A stretch of DNA of 64,000 bases from CBDFHC01 sp965247585 (GCA_965247585.1 CBDFHC010000003.1:558001-622000); one strand, 5' to 3'. Numbered from the stretch's first letter, positions 19,553 to 29,700 are shown. Numbers and translations are program-made. The notes: generated by a model from the sequence alone, not told the origin.

Positions 19553-19579
19553 AGGGCCGGGCAGTGAGCGCCCGGCCTT
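19553..19579 (+). terminator. Hairpin terminator, duplicate of the one at 17.9 kb
   Basis: GGCCGGGC (19555-19562) pairs with GCCCGGCC (19570-19577). The sequence before it (GAGGAACAGA) matches that before the 17.9-kb hairpin, so the whole 3' end including its terminator was duplicated. Confidence 0.6.
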
Positions 19580-19687
19580 CCTGATTACCGCTCTGGGTAA
19601 TAAGAGATGCCATCCCTATTAGAATCGAACACCGCTGCCGCATATGGTTGTGCCTGTGAAACAGATTAGACGGATGCCGATAATTCG

Positions 19688-19718
19688 TTGAGTGCCTATC
19701 TGTAAATATTGATATAAT
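19688..19718 (+). promoter_or_regulatory. Candidate sigma70-type promoter
   Basis: TTGAGT at 19688-19693 and a consensus TATAAT at 19713-19718 with a 19-base spacer, 37 bases before the ATG of the winged-helix gene. No clear ribosome-binding site lies between. Confidence 0.35.
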
Positions 19719-19754
19719 CAGTCTGCCTGGGAATTCCATCTTGGTTAATCGCTT

Positions 19755-20786
19755 ATGGCTAGAGACCATATTAGGGGAGAGGGTGACCGTGCGAGCCGGT
19801 CACAGGACTCGCCTTGGCTAAGCGAAGCTGAAGTCCGAGCAATATTTCGTCTACACCCTGCGACGCGGATTGATCGCCTCAACCTGGCGCCTACATGGAG
19901 GGAGGATTCTGAAGGTAAGCGTATATTCTCCCGGTACGGCGTGATTACGTTCCTGGAGAGAGCCCGGGGGCGGCCCCTGCCCGACCAGCAACTGGAGTCC
20001 CTGTGGAAAATATCTGAGGTGGCCAAGCTTCTCAAGGTTACTCGTGGTTATCTCACCCGCAAAAAAGATCTTCTACCGCCCATTCGTGTAAGCGATCGCG
20101 GACATCCGAGGTATCACCCGGCGGACGTGGCCGCCTTTTTTGAGAATCTACGTGGCGAACCCGTTAACGTAGAACAAGTCAGGCGCGCTGGACCTCTGTT
20201 GACGGTCCAAGAGGCCGCTGAGCTAGTTAACTTCCAACGTCAGGTGTTTGGCAATTGGATTCGTAGAGGCTTCCTGAAACCTTATGTGCTGGGATTGAGA
20301 GGCGAGATACGGATTGACCCCACAGAGCTACAATCCCTCATACACGGACCCAACGGCGAGGCGTATCCCTACGTTTCGATTAAGCCGTTGTTAACAATCG
20401 AAACGGTGGCCCGAAACCTGGCGGTGCATCCCAATACGCTCAGGGGTGGAATAGATGGCCTGCCTGAGTGGTGGGTCGGTGGGTTAAACCGGAGACGATA
20501 CGACCCGAGAGATGTGGCTGCTTACTGTAGGGGTTCAATTCGACAGCCGCGGGTTGAAGAGAACTCAATCCGAATGCTCTCCGTAAGAGACGTTGCAAGG
20601 CTCGTTGGGGTTCATACCAACACAGTCAGGATGTGGGCCAACAAAGGGATCATCGATTCAGTTCGAATTGGAACCCGGCAAGACCGGCGGTTTCACCGCG
20701 CCGACGTAGAGGAGATCCGCACGTACAAGAATGAAGGGGACTTGATTGGCAGCCCAGAAAGGACGGGCCATGGTAACCGGAATTGA
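19755..20786 (+). CDS. Protein with five tandem excisionase/MerR-type winged-helix modules
   Basis: 343 residues. Five units of about 50 residues follow each other: 21-68 (WLSEAEVRAIF to RYGVITFLE), 83-131 (WKISEVAKLLKVTRGYL to RYHPADVAAFFE), 147-196 (LLTVQEAAELVNF to RIDPTELQSLI), 211-259 (LLTIETVARNLAVHPNTL to RYDPRDVAAYCR) and 273-323 (MLSVRDVARLVGVHTNTV to RFHRADVEEIR). Each has the helix-turn-helix plus wing and a final (R/I)-(Y/F/D)-P/R-x-(D/E)-V/L helix. Excisionase and MerR proteins normally carry one such module. No effector or catalytic domain is visible. It likely binds an extended DNA site or an array. Intact, with a good upstream -10. Confidence 0.7.
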   Translation: MARDHIRGEGDRASRSQDSPWLSEAEVRAIFRLHPATRIDRLNLAPTWREDSEGKRIFSRYGVITFLERARGRPLPDQQLESLWKISEVAKLLKVTRGYLTRKKDLLPPIRVSDRGHPRYHPADVAAFFENLRGEPVNVEQVRRAGPLLTVQEAAELVNFQRQVFGNWIRRGFLKPYVLGLRGEIRIDPTELQSLIHGPNGEAYPYVSIKPLLTIETVARNLAVHPNTLRGGIDGLPEWWVGGLNRRRYDPRDVAAYCRGSIRQPRVEENSIRMLSVRDVARLVGVHTNTVRMWANKGIIDSVRIGTRQDRRFHRADVEEIRTYKNEGDLIGSPERTGHGNRN

Positions 20787-21193
20787 CCATAGGCCAGAAT
20801 GGGACAGTGGCGTTCTGACAAAGAACCAAAGTGGCCGGAAAGACTAGGCCAGCACCGGGGCTGCGGCTGGAGCTCTAGTCCAGTTCGCTGCTACCAACAC
20901 TGCCAGGCCGCAGTTACGGTAGGGTTCAACTCTCCCCCGTCTCCACCACGACATTCGTGACTCTTAGGGGTACTTGTAACCTTTTCACGATGTTATATGG
21001 TTTCCCTTGGCTCTAATTGCGCCCGTGTTGGGCCTATTGGAAAGTAATTAGCCTGAATAGCAACTTCGAACTCCCCGTCTAAAATCCACCTAGATAGCCA
21101 CCCAAAGCTTGTGGTATCGGCCGGACCGGTCAAGGTTAGATAGTCCGATCTGCGGCGCTAACCTCATCCGAGTCTTAGACGTAGAATATCCCC
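20787..21193. other. Intergenic with repeat R2a
   Basis: No coding region recognised. Contains R2a (20901-20950), which ends like the 3' part of a tRNA/tmRNA (TTCAACT loop, then GTCTCCACCA) but has no matching 5' half. Confidence 0.45.
20901..20950 (+). repeat. Dispersed repeat R2, copy a
   Basis: About 50 bases: GCCAGGCCG, TTACGGTAGGGTTCAACTCT, CCCCCGTCTCCACC. A copy in reverse orientation is at 36473-36521, and more diverged ones are at 58050-58090 (+) and 37906-37944 (-). The core is close to the palindrome AGAGTT-C-AACTCT. Confidence 0.5.
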
Positions 21194-22530
21194 ATGATTG
21201 ACCCACAGGTATCGCTGGCATTTGCCTTGCACTCCAATCCGGGCGCATATGCCGCGTTGATAGGCTCGAGTGTCTCCGTGGGTGCAGGGATTCCGACGGG
21301 CTGACAGGTGGTGTTGGACCTGGTTTCCAAGCTGGCCTTGGTCCTCGGCGAGGATCCGGGTGATGACCTGGCCGGCTGGTATCAAGTGCGCTTTGGAGAG
21401 GAACCCGACTACAGCAAGCTGTTGGATGCTCTAGCCAGGTCTCCGGCTGAGCGGAGCGCACTGCTGCGGAGTTACTTCGAGCCTACCTGACGACCGGGCC
21501 CGCGGCGTGAAGGTACCAGGTGCGGCGCATATGGCCCTAGCCGAGCTGGCGGCCAACGGGTACTTGCCGTTGTTTGTCACGACCAGAGTCGATCGTCTCA
21601 TGGAACAATCCCTGGAAGCCGCCGGTGTCACTCCTAGGGTCCTGAGCACGCCGGATTCCATCCTGGGGTCGCCACCCCTCTCCCAAGGCCGGATGCACGG
21701 TGGTAAAGCTGCACGGCGATTACCTGGACACCAGGATCAAGAACACGCCCGCCGAACTCGATGCCTACCACGAGTCAGTCGATGCGCTGCTGGACCGGAT
21801 CATCGAGGAGCACGGTTTTATCGTCTGTGGCTGGCCGGCCGCCTGGGACACGGCATTGCGTCGAGCCTTCGAGCGACGCAAAAGCCGCCGCTACACGACC
21901 ACTGGGCGGATGTCGTTCTTCCTGGAGAGCACGCTTCTAACCTCATCGAGCTGCATGAGGGAGACTTCATTCAGATAAAGGGTGCTGACGACTTTTTCAC
22001 CGGCCTGGTGGATCAATTGAACGAACTGGGTGGAACCGGAGATCCCGAGGCAACGCCTTGGGAAGTGCCTGCAAGACCCAAGCATAACCTGCCGGTGCAA
22101 CTGACCAGCTTCATTGGGCGTGAGGATGAATTCGCCGAGATGAAGAATCTCGTCTCCAGGCGCCCCCTAGATCAAGATCCTGGCTACCAGCCGGGAGCCG
22201 CTAGGGATCGCCGGCGAGGCTGTTCACCCGATGCCACCATTGTCACTGCCGGACTCGCATGAGTTGCCCTTAGAGCAGTTGATCAAATGCGACGCCGTTC
22301 GCCTATTTATCGAGCGTGCCGTTAGCGTTCAACCTGGATTCGCCCTGGTCGATCAGAACGCTGCATCGGTGGCTCATATCACCCAGATGTTCTTTCTGAA
22401 TCCCGCTGGCCATTGAACTTGCCGCTGCCCGCGTAAAGGTCCTATCGGGGGAGCAGATCGACGAACGGCTGGGCGATAGTTTTCGCCTGCTCACAGGGGG
22501 CGTTCGCACCGCCGATCCCCGGCAACAAAC
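21194..22530 (+). pseudogene. SIR2-STAND (NADase-NB-ARC) protein, degraded
   Basis: ATG 21194 begins a SIR2-like domain: GAYAALIGSSVSVGAGIPTG, where the next codon, normally Trp, is TGA (21302-21304). After frameshifts the SIR2 pattern goes on (GAAHMALAELAANGYLPLFV, then VVKLHGDYLD and IIEEHGFIVCGWPAAWDTAL). An NB-ARC section follows: HNLPVQLTSFIGREDE, then, after a gap that has lost the P-loop, ATSREPLGIAGEAV and LAAARVKVLSGEQI. SIR2 joined to a STAND ATPase is an architecture used in anti-phage NAD-depletion. At least four frameshifts, one nonsense codon and an internal deletion make it a dead gene. The linker start HNLPVQLTSFIGR is shared with the intact STAND protein at 50.7-53.3 kb. Confidence 0.6.
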
Positions 22531-22760
22531 CCTTCACCCGTGGATACATGGATGGAATCGACTCCAGCCGCTTCCAGCCATTTGCATACTTGAATAGAAT
22601 CTTCGATGGTGTTTCCCTTACGTTCCCAGGGTAAAAGCGCTTGGTTGTAGTCGGTGCCGTTGATCTTCATTTGAAGATGGAATGCATATCCGAATTCGGA
22701 CCGGATGGCCTTAACAATGTCCAGGAGGAACCTGGACCGGTTTTCCAAGGAGCCGCCGTT
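22531..22760 (-). pseudogene. Old-yellow-enzyme (NADH:flavin oxidoreductase) fragment
   Basis: NGGSLENRSRFLLDIVKAIR is the family signature (yGGSLENRxRFxxE), followed by LPWERKGNTIEDSIQVCKWL and GVDSIHVSTG of the TIM barrel, as in 2,4-dienoyl-CoA-reductase-type members. Both ends are missing; it abuts the SIR2-STAND relic on one side and unrelated sequence on the other. Confidence 0.6.
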
Positions 22761-23045
22761 CGGGGTGTAGCACAGGGGGACACCGGGTACTGCCAGATAA
22801 AAATGGCCGAAAATGTGCTTACGGGGTGCTCTAAAAACGTAGGTGGTTTTCAACTCTGTTGCGGCCTAAAGCCCTGGTGAGCACAGAGAAGGAAGAACCG
22901 CGGCCCTTCACTCGATATTGCTCCAGTCCTGTCAAATTTATTGGGTCCACATAAGAGGTTAGGACATAGAGGGTGGCTACTTGTCATCGTTCTATTATTG
23001 AATTATCAAGGGACCGTGACGAGTGCAACGAGGAGGAGATAAACG

Positions 23046-23096
23046 ATGCAAACCGCGCTTGTCACTGGCGCATCGTCAGGCATAGGGGAAACCGTA
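23046..23096 (+). pseudogene. Short-chain dehydrogenase N-terminal stub
   Basis: ATG 23046, preceded by AGGAGGAG, encodes MQTALVTGASSGIG, the Rossmann TGxxxGIG motif of SDR enzymes. Homology stops after about 15 residues where it meets the reverse-strand ATPase copy 2. The start signals survive but the gene is cut off. Confidence 0.6.
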
Positions 23097-23099
23097 TTT

Positions 23100-23600
23100 C
23101 CGAAGCCGGTATACCAATCCCGGGACTGGACCGGGGCCAGTTCCTCCAACTCGGGCCGGTCGAATTTGGTCTGTAGGACTACGAGCTGCTTGAAAACGAT
23201 GACGGAGGCGGAGCTGGCCACGTTCCGGTCCACCTGGCGGGTCTCCTGGCTGACTAAGATCAAGGTCTGTTCCCGCTGCCGGGAGAGTTTGAACGCCTGG
23301 GACATAGACCTGCTGGCTGCGGCCATGCTGCCCCGGGAGTGGTAGTGGAGGTAGGCCCCGTCCACCAGGGCGATGCAGCGATTGGGCAAGTATTCCAGAG
23401 TTGCTGTGATGCCAATCCAGTAGGGGAGGAGCCGGCGGGCGCCGGAAGGGACGCCCACCACGTAGGGAGTCAGCCGGAACCGGAACAGCTCCAGCAGCCG
23501 GTAGGCCAGGGCGGACTTGCCGCTGCCCCTCTTTCCAGCGATGAGCACCACCGCCGGCGGCATGATTATGTAATGCCGCTTGGTGTCCGGTGGTGCGTGA
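23100..23600 (-). pseudogene. Zot/FtsK-like P-loop ATPase, copy 2 (truncated both ends)
   Basis: Best-preserved core of the family in this window: Walker A GKRGSGKSALAYRL, Walker B-like CIALVDGAYLHYHSR (Gly where copies 1 and 3 have Glu or a stop), and TLILVSQETRQVDRNVASS. The frame after KFDRPEL diverges from copy 1 and joins the SDR stub, so the C-terminal HTH is missing. Upstream the frame extends to about 23600 (PPDTKRHYII), then meets a TGA. The N-terminal domain of copy 1 is absent. Confidence 0.6.
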
Positions 23601-23822
23601 TTGTTGATCTTCAGCGGACGATGTTGGCGCGGGGGGTCCCTTTGTCAGGAATGGAGCGAAGACGTGGTAACGAACCATGTGCAGGTACTGCTCGCTTGAA
23701 GCTACACTACAAAGGCGGATAGGGTATATTAGGTTTTCCTGCCCGTCACGGTAGAGGAGTCTCAGGATTTGTAATTGGCCGAATGTGGCAGTAGAACGAT
23801 TCTGGATTGGTGACGATTTCTG

Positions 23823-24893
23823 ATGTGGTATGTCGACGTTGACGCCGTAGAGTCGATCGCCATTGGCGCGGGGATTCTGGGTACGGGAGGTGGAGGGAAC
23901 CCGTACACGGGCAAGCTGCGGACGAAGCAGGCTCTGGAGAAGAATGGCCCCATGGGGGTGATCCCGTTGGACGAGGTGGTGGAGGACGCGCGCATAGTTT
24001 GCCTCGGCGCAATCGGCGCCCCGACGGTGTTAGTGGAAAAGTTGCAGGGGCTGGAGTCTTACCACGCGCTACGGGCCATAGAAGCGTACTCAGAGACGCA
24101 AGCCACGGCACTGATTTCCAACGAGATAGGGGGCTGCAACTCCTTCGAGGCGATGATCGCGGCTTCCTACGCGGGATTGAACGTGGTGGATGGGGACGGT
24201 ATGGGGCGGGCTTTCCCGGAGCTACAGATGAAGACATTTTTCATCTATGGAGCGCCGTACGTTCCAATTTCTCTTTGCGATGAGAAGGGGAACGTGGTGT
24301 ATATCACGGAGGCGTTCAACGCGAAATGGGTGGAGCGGCTGGCGCGGGCGGCGACGGTGCAGATGGGGTGCGTGGCCGCCTATGCAATGTCACCGATGTC
24401 CGGCACGCAGGTGCGGCATTCGGCTGTGCCGGGGACGCTGTCGCTGACGCGGCGCATCGGCGACGCGGTGCTGGAGGCGCGGCGGGAGCACCTGGACCCG
24501 GTGGCGGCGATCCTGGAGACCCACCCGGGGAAGGTGTTGTTCCAGGGGAAGATTGTTGACGTGGAGCGGCGGACGACGGGCGGGTTCGCGCGGGGGCACG
24601 TGAGCATGGACGGGCTGGACGAGTTTTCCGGCGAACGATTGGAGATAGAGTTCCAGAACGAGAATCTGGTGGCGCGGCAGGACGGTGAAGTGCTGGCGAT
24701 AGTTCCGGACCTGATTTGCATTGTGGAGACGGAGACGGGGGAGCCGATAACGACGGAGATGCTTCGATACGGTTTTCGAGTGAAGGTGCTGGGGTTCCCG
24801 GCGCCGGAGCAGCTAACGACCCCGGAGGCGCTGGCGGTGGTGGGGCCCCACGCGTTTGGGTACGACCTTAGGTTCAGCCCGATTTCGATATGA
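23823..24893 (+). CDS. DUF917 family protein (hydantoinase-associated)
   Basis: 356 residues, full length for the family. The conserved N-terminal loop GTGGGGNPYTGKL and the central EIGGCNSFEAMI and DGDGMGRAFPEL are present, with the C-terminal beta domain (PDLICIVETETGEPI). DUF917 proteins usually sit beside hydantoinase/oxoprolinase subunits and include S-methylthiohydantoin-processing enzymes; the substrate here is unknown. Its stop overlaps the start of a truncated hydantoinase gene (ATGA), indicating an original operon. The only intact gene between 20.8 and 26.7 kb. Confidence 0.85.
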   Translation: MWYVDVDAVESIAIGAGILGTGGGGNPYTGKLRTKQALEKNGPMGVIPLDEVVEDARIVCLGAIGAPTVLVEKLQGLESYHALRAIEAYSETQATALISNEIGGCNSFEAMIAASYAGLNVVDGDGMGRAFPELQMKTFFIYGAPYVPISLCDEKGNVVYITEAFNAKWVERLARAATVQMGCVAAYAMSPMSGTQVRHSAVPGTLSLTRRIGDAVLEARREHLDPVAAILETHPGKVLFQGKIVDVERRTTGGFARGHVSMDGLDEFSGERLEIEFQNENLVARQDGEVLAIVPDLICIVETETGEPITTEMLRYGFRVKVLGFPAPEQLTTPEALAVVGPHAFGYDLRFSPISI

Positions 24894-24923
24894 AGATAGG
24901 GGTAGACGCAGGGTTGACAAACT
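24891..24923 (+). pseudogene. Hydantoinase/oxoprolinase N-terminal stub
   Basis: ATG 24891 overlaps the DUF917 stop and gives MKIGVDAGLTN, close to the usual start MKIGVDVGGTNTD of hydantoinase A/oxoprolinase. After about 11 codons the sequence no longer resembles the family, so the gene was cut off here. Confidence 0.45.
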
Positions 24924-25513
24924 CGGCGCGGCGACAGTCTCCACTCAATGGTCTGGCACGTGCGCCCAAACATCGGCAGGTGGGGTCCAAGTGCTGAGGG
25001 AGCAATTCCCTTGCCTGCTTGAAACTGACGATGCGCGTGGTTGCGTTGGCGGTCCAATAGCCCGCTCCCTGATGGCGCCACTTGGCCCGGGCCTTTTCCC
25101 TGGCAGGTAGTCCGAGGGCAGGGGAGGGTCATTCGGCCGCCGGAGCCATGATGCCCGATTCTGCTGGTAATGATTGCATGGAAGGAAGGACCGCTCGTCC
25201 GCGCTCCGAAAGGGGAGGCGGTGGCCCCATTCCTGGAGAAGGGGTAAAACCAGCCATGCCAAAAGGACTTCTTTTTGACATGTCCAATTCGACCTTCAGT
25301 GGAGGATCACCCACTACTAGCTTATCGGAGAACGACACCCCTCGAGGTCCTTGGATCACGGAAGCCGCGAATAGCCGACTAAGGGTAGAGACTGGTCTGC
25401 GATTGTAAATCGCCAGGCTCCAACGAGCTGTCTAAGGCTGCACGTTCGAATGCGGTCGGTGTGCTGTTACCGCCGATAGTGCACCTGCGGCGGTAGCTCC
25501 TTTCAAGTGCACC
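24924..25513. other. Gene-free stretch with repeat R1b
   Basis: No recognisable gene. Contains R1b (25202-25278). Frames here are low-information and lack start context. Confidence 0.5.
25202..25278 (+). repeat. Dispersed repeat R1, copy b
   Basis: GCTCCGAAAGGGGAG, GTGGCCCCATTCCTGGAGAA, GGGGTAAAACCAGCCATGCC, AAAAGGACTTCTTTTTG. Frame 2 reads GPIPGEGVKPAMPKGLLF, matching GPIPEEGVKSGAPKGLPF in copy c, so the peptide pattern is conserved. Confidence 0.65.
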
Positions 25514-26285
25514 CTACGGACATAGTGCTTGATTTGCTGCCTGACAGTGCTCCACGCGACCTCCGACCATGGTCATGAGCACTCTCAAATCCTTGAGCGA
25601 ATCGAGGTCGACTGTCAGAGGATTGTCCGACAAGATAATCAGGTCAGCGAACTTGCCGGGCTTCGGGCTTCCCACCTTCTCCTCCATAAACAGTGCATAT
25701 GCCGCGTTGATAGTCATGAGGAGAAGGGCTTCCTCTACGGTGATAGCCTCAGCAGCAAACCAGTTTGGAGGTATGCAGAAATTGACACCGTCCGCCATGA
25801 TCTGCTTGCGTGTCACCCAATCGTAGAGATCAAGTATCGAGGTTCGCGGGTACTCGCGGCTCCAGTCGTCGCTGTGCCAGGCCACGGGCAAACCGGGATT
25901 AGCGCCGAGGAGAGACCGGGCGAGATAAAACCAAGGGCTAACTTCTTCTCCGTAAGGGTGGACGCCACCTGAGTCGTTGATCATACAGGCCTCAGGCCGA
26001 CCCCTGAGGAGGGGCAGAGCGCCAACCTCCCCGTAGCGGGAGAGCAGCTCGGGCCTGATGAAATCGTTGTGGTGATTAGAGTAGAAGTAATCAGCAGCGA
26101 TGCCTGTCGCAATTAGGCGACCTCCTGGACCAGGCTTTGTATGATACGGCAGAGACAGGTCCCGCGGTTCGTCCTGGCGGGCCTGAAGCTTGAGGCTGCT
26201 AGCGTATGCATTTGGATGTTCCAGGTTATAACGAACCGATTTAAAAAGGGGTGGATTCGTCAGGTTGGGACAGGCCAGGGATAGA
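25514..26285 (-). pseudogene. Amidohydrolase (YtcJ/amidohydrolase-3-like), C-terminal part
   Basis: An open frame without start runs from about 26285 to the stop at 25514. It contains VAWHSDDW (metal-site HSD), ITVEEALLLMTINAAYALF and GSPKPGKFADLIILSDNPL, the standard C-terminal run of amidohydrolase family 3. The N-terminal metal-binding HxH half is missing, so it is a 5'-truncated relic of about 255 codons. Confidence 0.65.
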
Positions 26286-26762
26286 TGTTCTGTTCATCCG
26301 GCGGCGCACCTAAGGAGGAAATCCAGGCCGACTAGCCCAGAGTGTATGCTGCCATAAAGGCGATAGTCAACCGGTCTGCGAGAGGAGGTGTTCTTGACGG
26401 GGGCGGTAGCTTTGGAGGGCGCATCAGTCATGGCTAGAGGACCAGGGGAAGTAGCGGAATACCCTCTGGGGTTGCAATTGGCAATATGCCATCCTACGAA
26501 TAGCATTTATAGGGAAGGTTTCAATCATCAACCAAGCAACCCAGCAGCCAACGGATGTTGTAATCAGAAAGCTTACGATTGCACCGATTCTCCGCCGTCA
26601 ATAGGACTAGATTGCTGTAGGCCGTTAATCAGCCCAGAACGTCACTGTATTGTAGACGTCACGGCGTGAAACAGGCTTGATTTTTCGTTTCCCGCAGCTA
26701 TGTCTGTATCATTCAGGGGACGCGTATTTGATTAAAACAAAGTTAAAGCTATCATCGCAGCC
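26286..26762. other. Intergenic, decayed
   Basis: No gene is supported. On the minus strand around 26430-26600 a hydrophobic stretch (IGAIVSFLITTSVGCWVAWL) hints at a dead membrane-protein segment, but stops bound it on both sides. Confidence 0.35.
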
Positions 26763-29700
26763 ATGCCCAAAAATCTCGTAATCCTGATTGCCTTCGTTCT
26801 GCTGTTCGCCCTGACGTTGTCCTGCGAAACTGCCAGCGACGACACCCAGCCCCCACCGGACACCGTTCCCCCTTCCGGCACGCTTGTTGCCACCCCAAGT
26901 CCCGCACCTACGCCGGTTGAGACCCCCGTTCTCATTCCCACCCCTGTACCCCAGGCCACTGCGGCGCCTCAGCCAGAACCTCGACCGACGCCTCAAGCAA
27001 CGCCTCAGGTCCAAGAATTGTTCCTCCGGATAGAGAGCCCACCGGTTGCAGACGTTGTGATTGATAGCGACTGGCTCCGCGTCCAGGGCGTGACTTCCAC
27101 TGACGCCCAAGTGACGGTGGCCGGCGCCCCCGTAAAATTGGACGCCGACGGGAGATTCGAAGCCGAGGTGCAACTGGGTGAGGACAACCGGGTTGTAGAG
27201 GTAGTGGCGACTGCTCCCACTGGAGAGCGGGAAGTCCGCAACATAAGGGTGTCTATCGGGGACTTGCTCACATTTGCTCAGGATGAGTTGAACAACCAAC
27301 GCCGGGTCTATTTGCGTTGGCGCGCCAATAGTGAGACCAGAGCCCAAAACAGCACGTATGAGGTGTTCAGACGCCCTAAGGGCGCTGACGACTGGGACAT
27401 AGTTGGGACGGCAAGATTCGTCTCCGACCCGGCTGAGATGCGCGGGATCTTGGGCGAGGCTCTAACGGAGCAGCTAAGCTTGGACCTGCGCAAGGACGAC
27501 ACCGGACGGCAGGTAGTCCGTGGTAGGGACCCCTTGACGCCGGACGGGATCTACGACAGCCTACTCACTCAAGACTTTCCTTCTTTGGTCCTGGCCGACG
27601 CCTATCCGCAGGTTGCCCTGGCGATGGGCTTGGCCTTTTTTGATGAGAATGCTCCGGGCGATCAAGTGTTGGAGTACCGGGTGGAGCGGTTGGGCCCCGC
27701 CGGCCTGAACTTGGGCTCGATCTTCGCCGCCCCCAAAGACGGTTTGGCCACGCCGCAAAACCTTCGGGAAACGCTCATCTTCGACGGCCCGCGTGGTCTG
27801 GGCGTCCAACCCAGTCCCCGCCCCTTCGACGCAGCAGAACGGTTCGACCCTAGCGTGTACGACTCGGGACGGCGGGCCAACGGTCGGGTCTTCTTAATTT
27901 GGGACCTGCCCGAACTTGACGATCTGGTGGCCCGCATGTTACCGATCGTGGGCTACCACGTGTACCGGCGGGGTCCGGCCACCGAGGACCAGTGGCAGAT
28001 AGCCAACCCTGCCGACAAGTCGGGCGGTTATCACCTGGTCGTCCCGGGCTACCCTTTCGATGGGGCTGCCGTTCAAGCCGACGGAGTAGAAGATGAGGGT
28101 AAAGCCGCTTTTTTCGAGGACGACCTGAAGTCAGAATTCGCGGGAGTAGACCCCAAGGAAATCTACGCCCGGTGGGACTACCGGGTGTGCCCAGTCGACC
28201 TGCTCTCCGTTCAGGGAATCTGCAGTGACCCTCTCTCGGTGGATGTAAGGGACTTGAGCCCGCCGAATGCAATTCAGGATGTCTCGGTGGTATGGGCGGA
28301 GGGTTCCGATTCCCTCAAGATTTCCTGGACCTATTCCGACAAGGATGAAACCAGCGCCCCGGTAAGGTTCTGGGTCATCACCAGTACCACCCTCAGAGAG
28401 GGCCTCACCAAATGGACCGACCTGACTCCCGGCGGGATACTGGCTGAAAATATCGGCTCTACCAGCAGTTTCGCCATTCAGTACCGGCCGAAATTAGGAG
28501 AGGTAAATTGGTACCGGGTTCAGGCGCGGGACAACGCGGGGAACTGGTCCCCGTTAAGCGCCCCCGCTAATGGCGCCGTTTTCCCAAGGACGGCGCCGGC
28601 CTTCACGCCCATCCCCCACAACCGCCAGGATTGTGGCCAAAACCCGTGGCCCCTGGTCCTGAAGAACTTGGACCCCAGGGTCCGGCAGATCGTGCTTTAC
28701 CGGGCGTTTAGACCCGGCGGTCACTCCCAGATCATCCACCGCGTCAGGGTGGAGGACCGGAGCGCGACGATGAGTGATGATTATGAGCCTCCCTATGCGG
28801 TGAACCTCTACTACCAACTGGAGGCTTTGGACGGTCACGGCAATGTCAGCCAGATGCAGGATTACTGCATCCGCGCCGGTTCGGGCAATGTGCCCGTCCG
28901 GCCTACGGTGAAGGTGATCGACCTACCGGACACGAGCGTGCTCATCGTGGACCTTGCCGCCGACGCCGACGGGTACGTGGACCTAGGCATCCCCGATTCC
29001 AATTTCGGCAACAAAGCAACCACGAAGGTGGGCGCGGAGGCCAGCGCCATCTCCCGGTCTTTCCATCGCTTCGACCTTTCGGCCCTGCCGGAAGGCGCGG
29101 AGATCGAATCGGCCACCCTTTTGATGAACACCAGCACGGCCTTGGCCGATACCCCGTTCGATGTTGAGGTCTACTCGGTAATGGAGAAGTGGGAGCAAAG
29201 CACCCTGACCTGGAACAACCAGCCTTCAGCGGTACCCACGGCCTCCGTAACATCGTTGGACCCGGCAGGGATCAAGTTCACCTGGGACGTGACCGGTCTG
29301 GTGAAAGACTGGGCCAATGGACCGGCCAACCGTGGTCTGTCGCTACGGGCTGTTGTGGAGGGATCCGGAGCCGACCGGACCATGGAATTCCACTCTCGGG
29401 GCATCTTATTTGGGGTCACCTTAGAACAATCCGTTGCGCCTCCCAAGATCTCGGTGGTCTATTCTCCGAAGCCGGAAGTCACCATAGACTACGGGGAACC
29501 CAGTGTTGATGGCCCGCCAACAGTCACCATTTCCTTGCCGGGGACCAACGGCAATAACGTCACAACCGACGAGTCTGTTGATAAGGTAGAAACCTACGAA
29601 CTGGCGCCGGGAGCCACCGCCCAATATTGGGTCTGGAACACCAATGAGAACGGGTCGGGCCCGGTCTCGACGGTCACGCTGCGCAATGTGAATGATTTCC

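Noticed and set aside
20901..20950. Functional tRNA or tmRNA
   Set aside because: The T-stem does not pair well and no 5' acceptor or D-arm partner is present.
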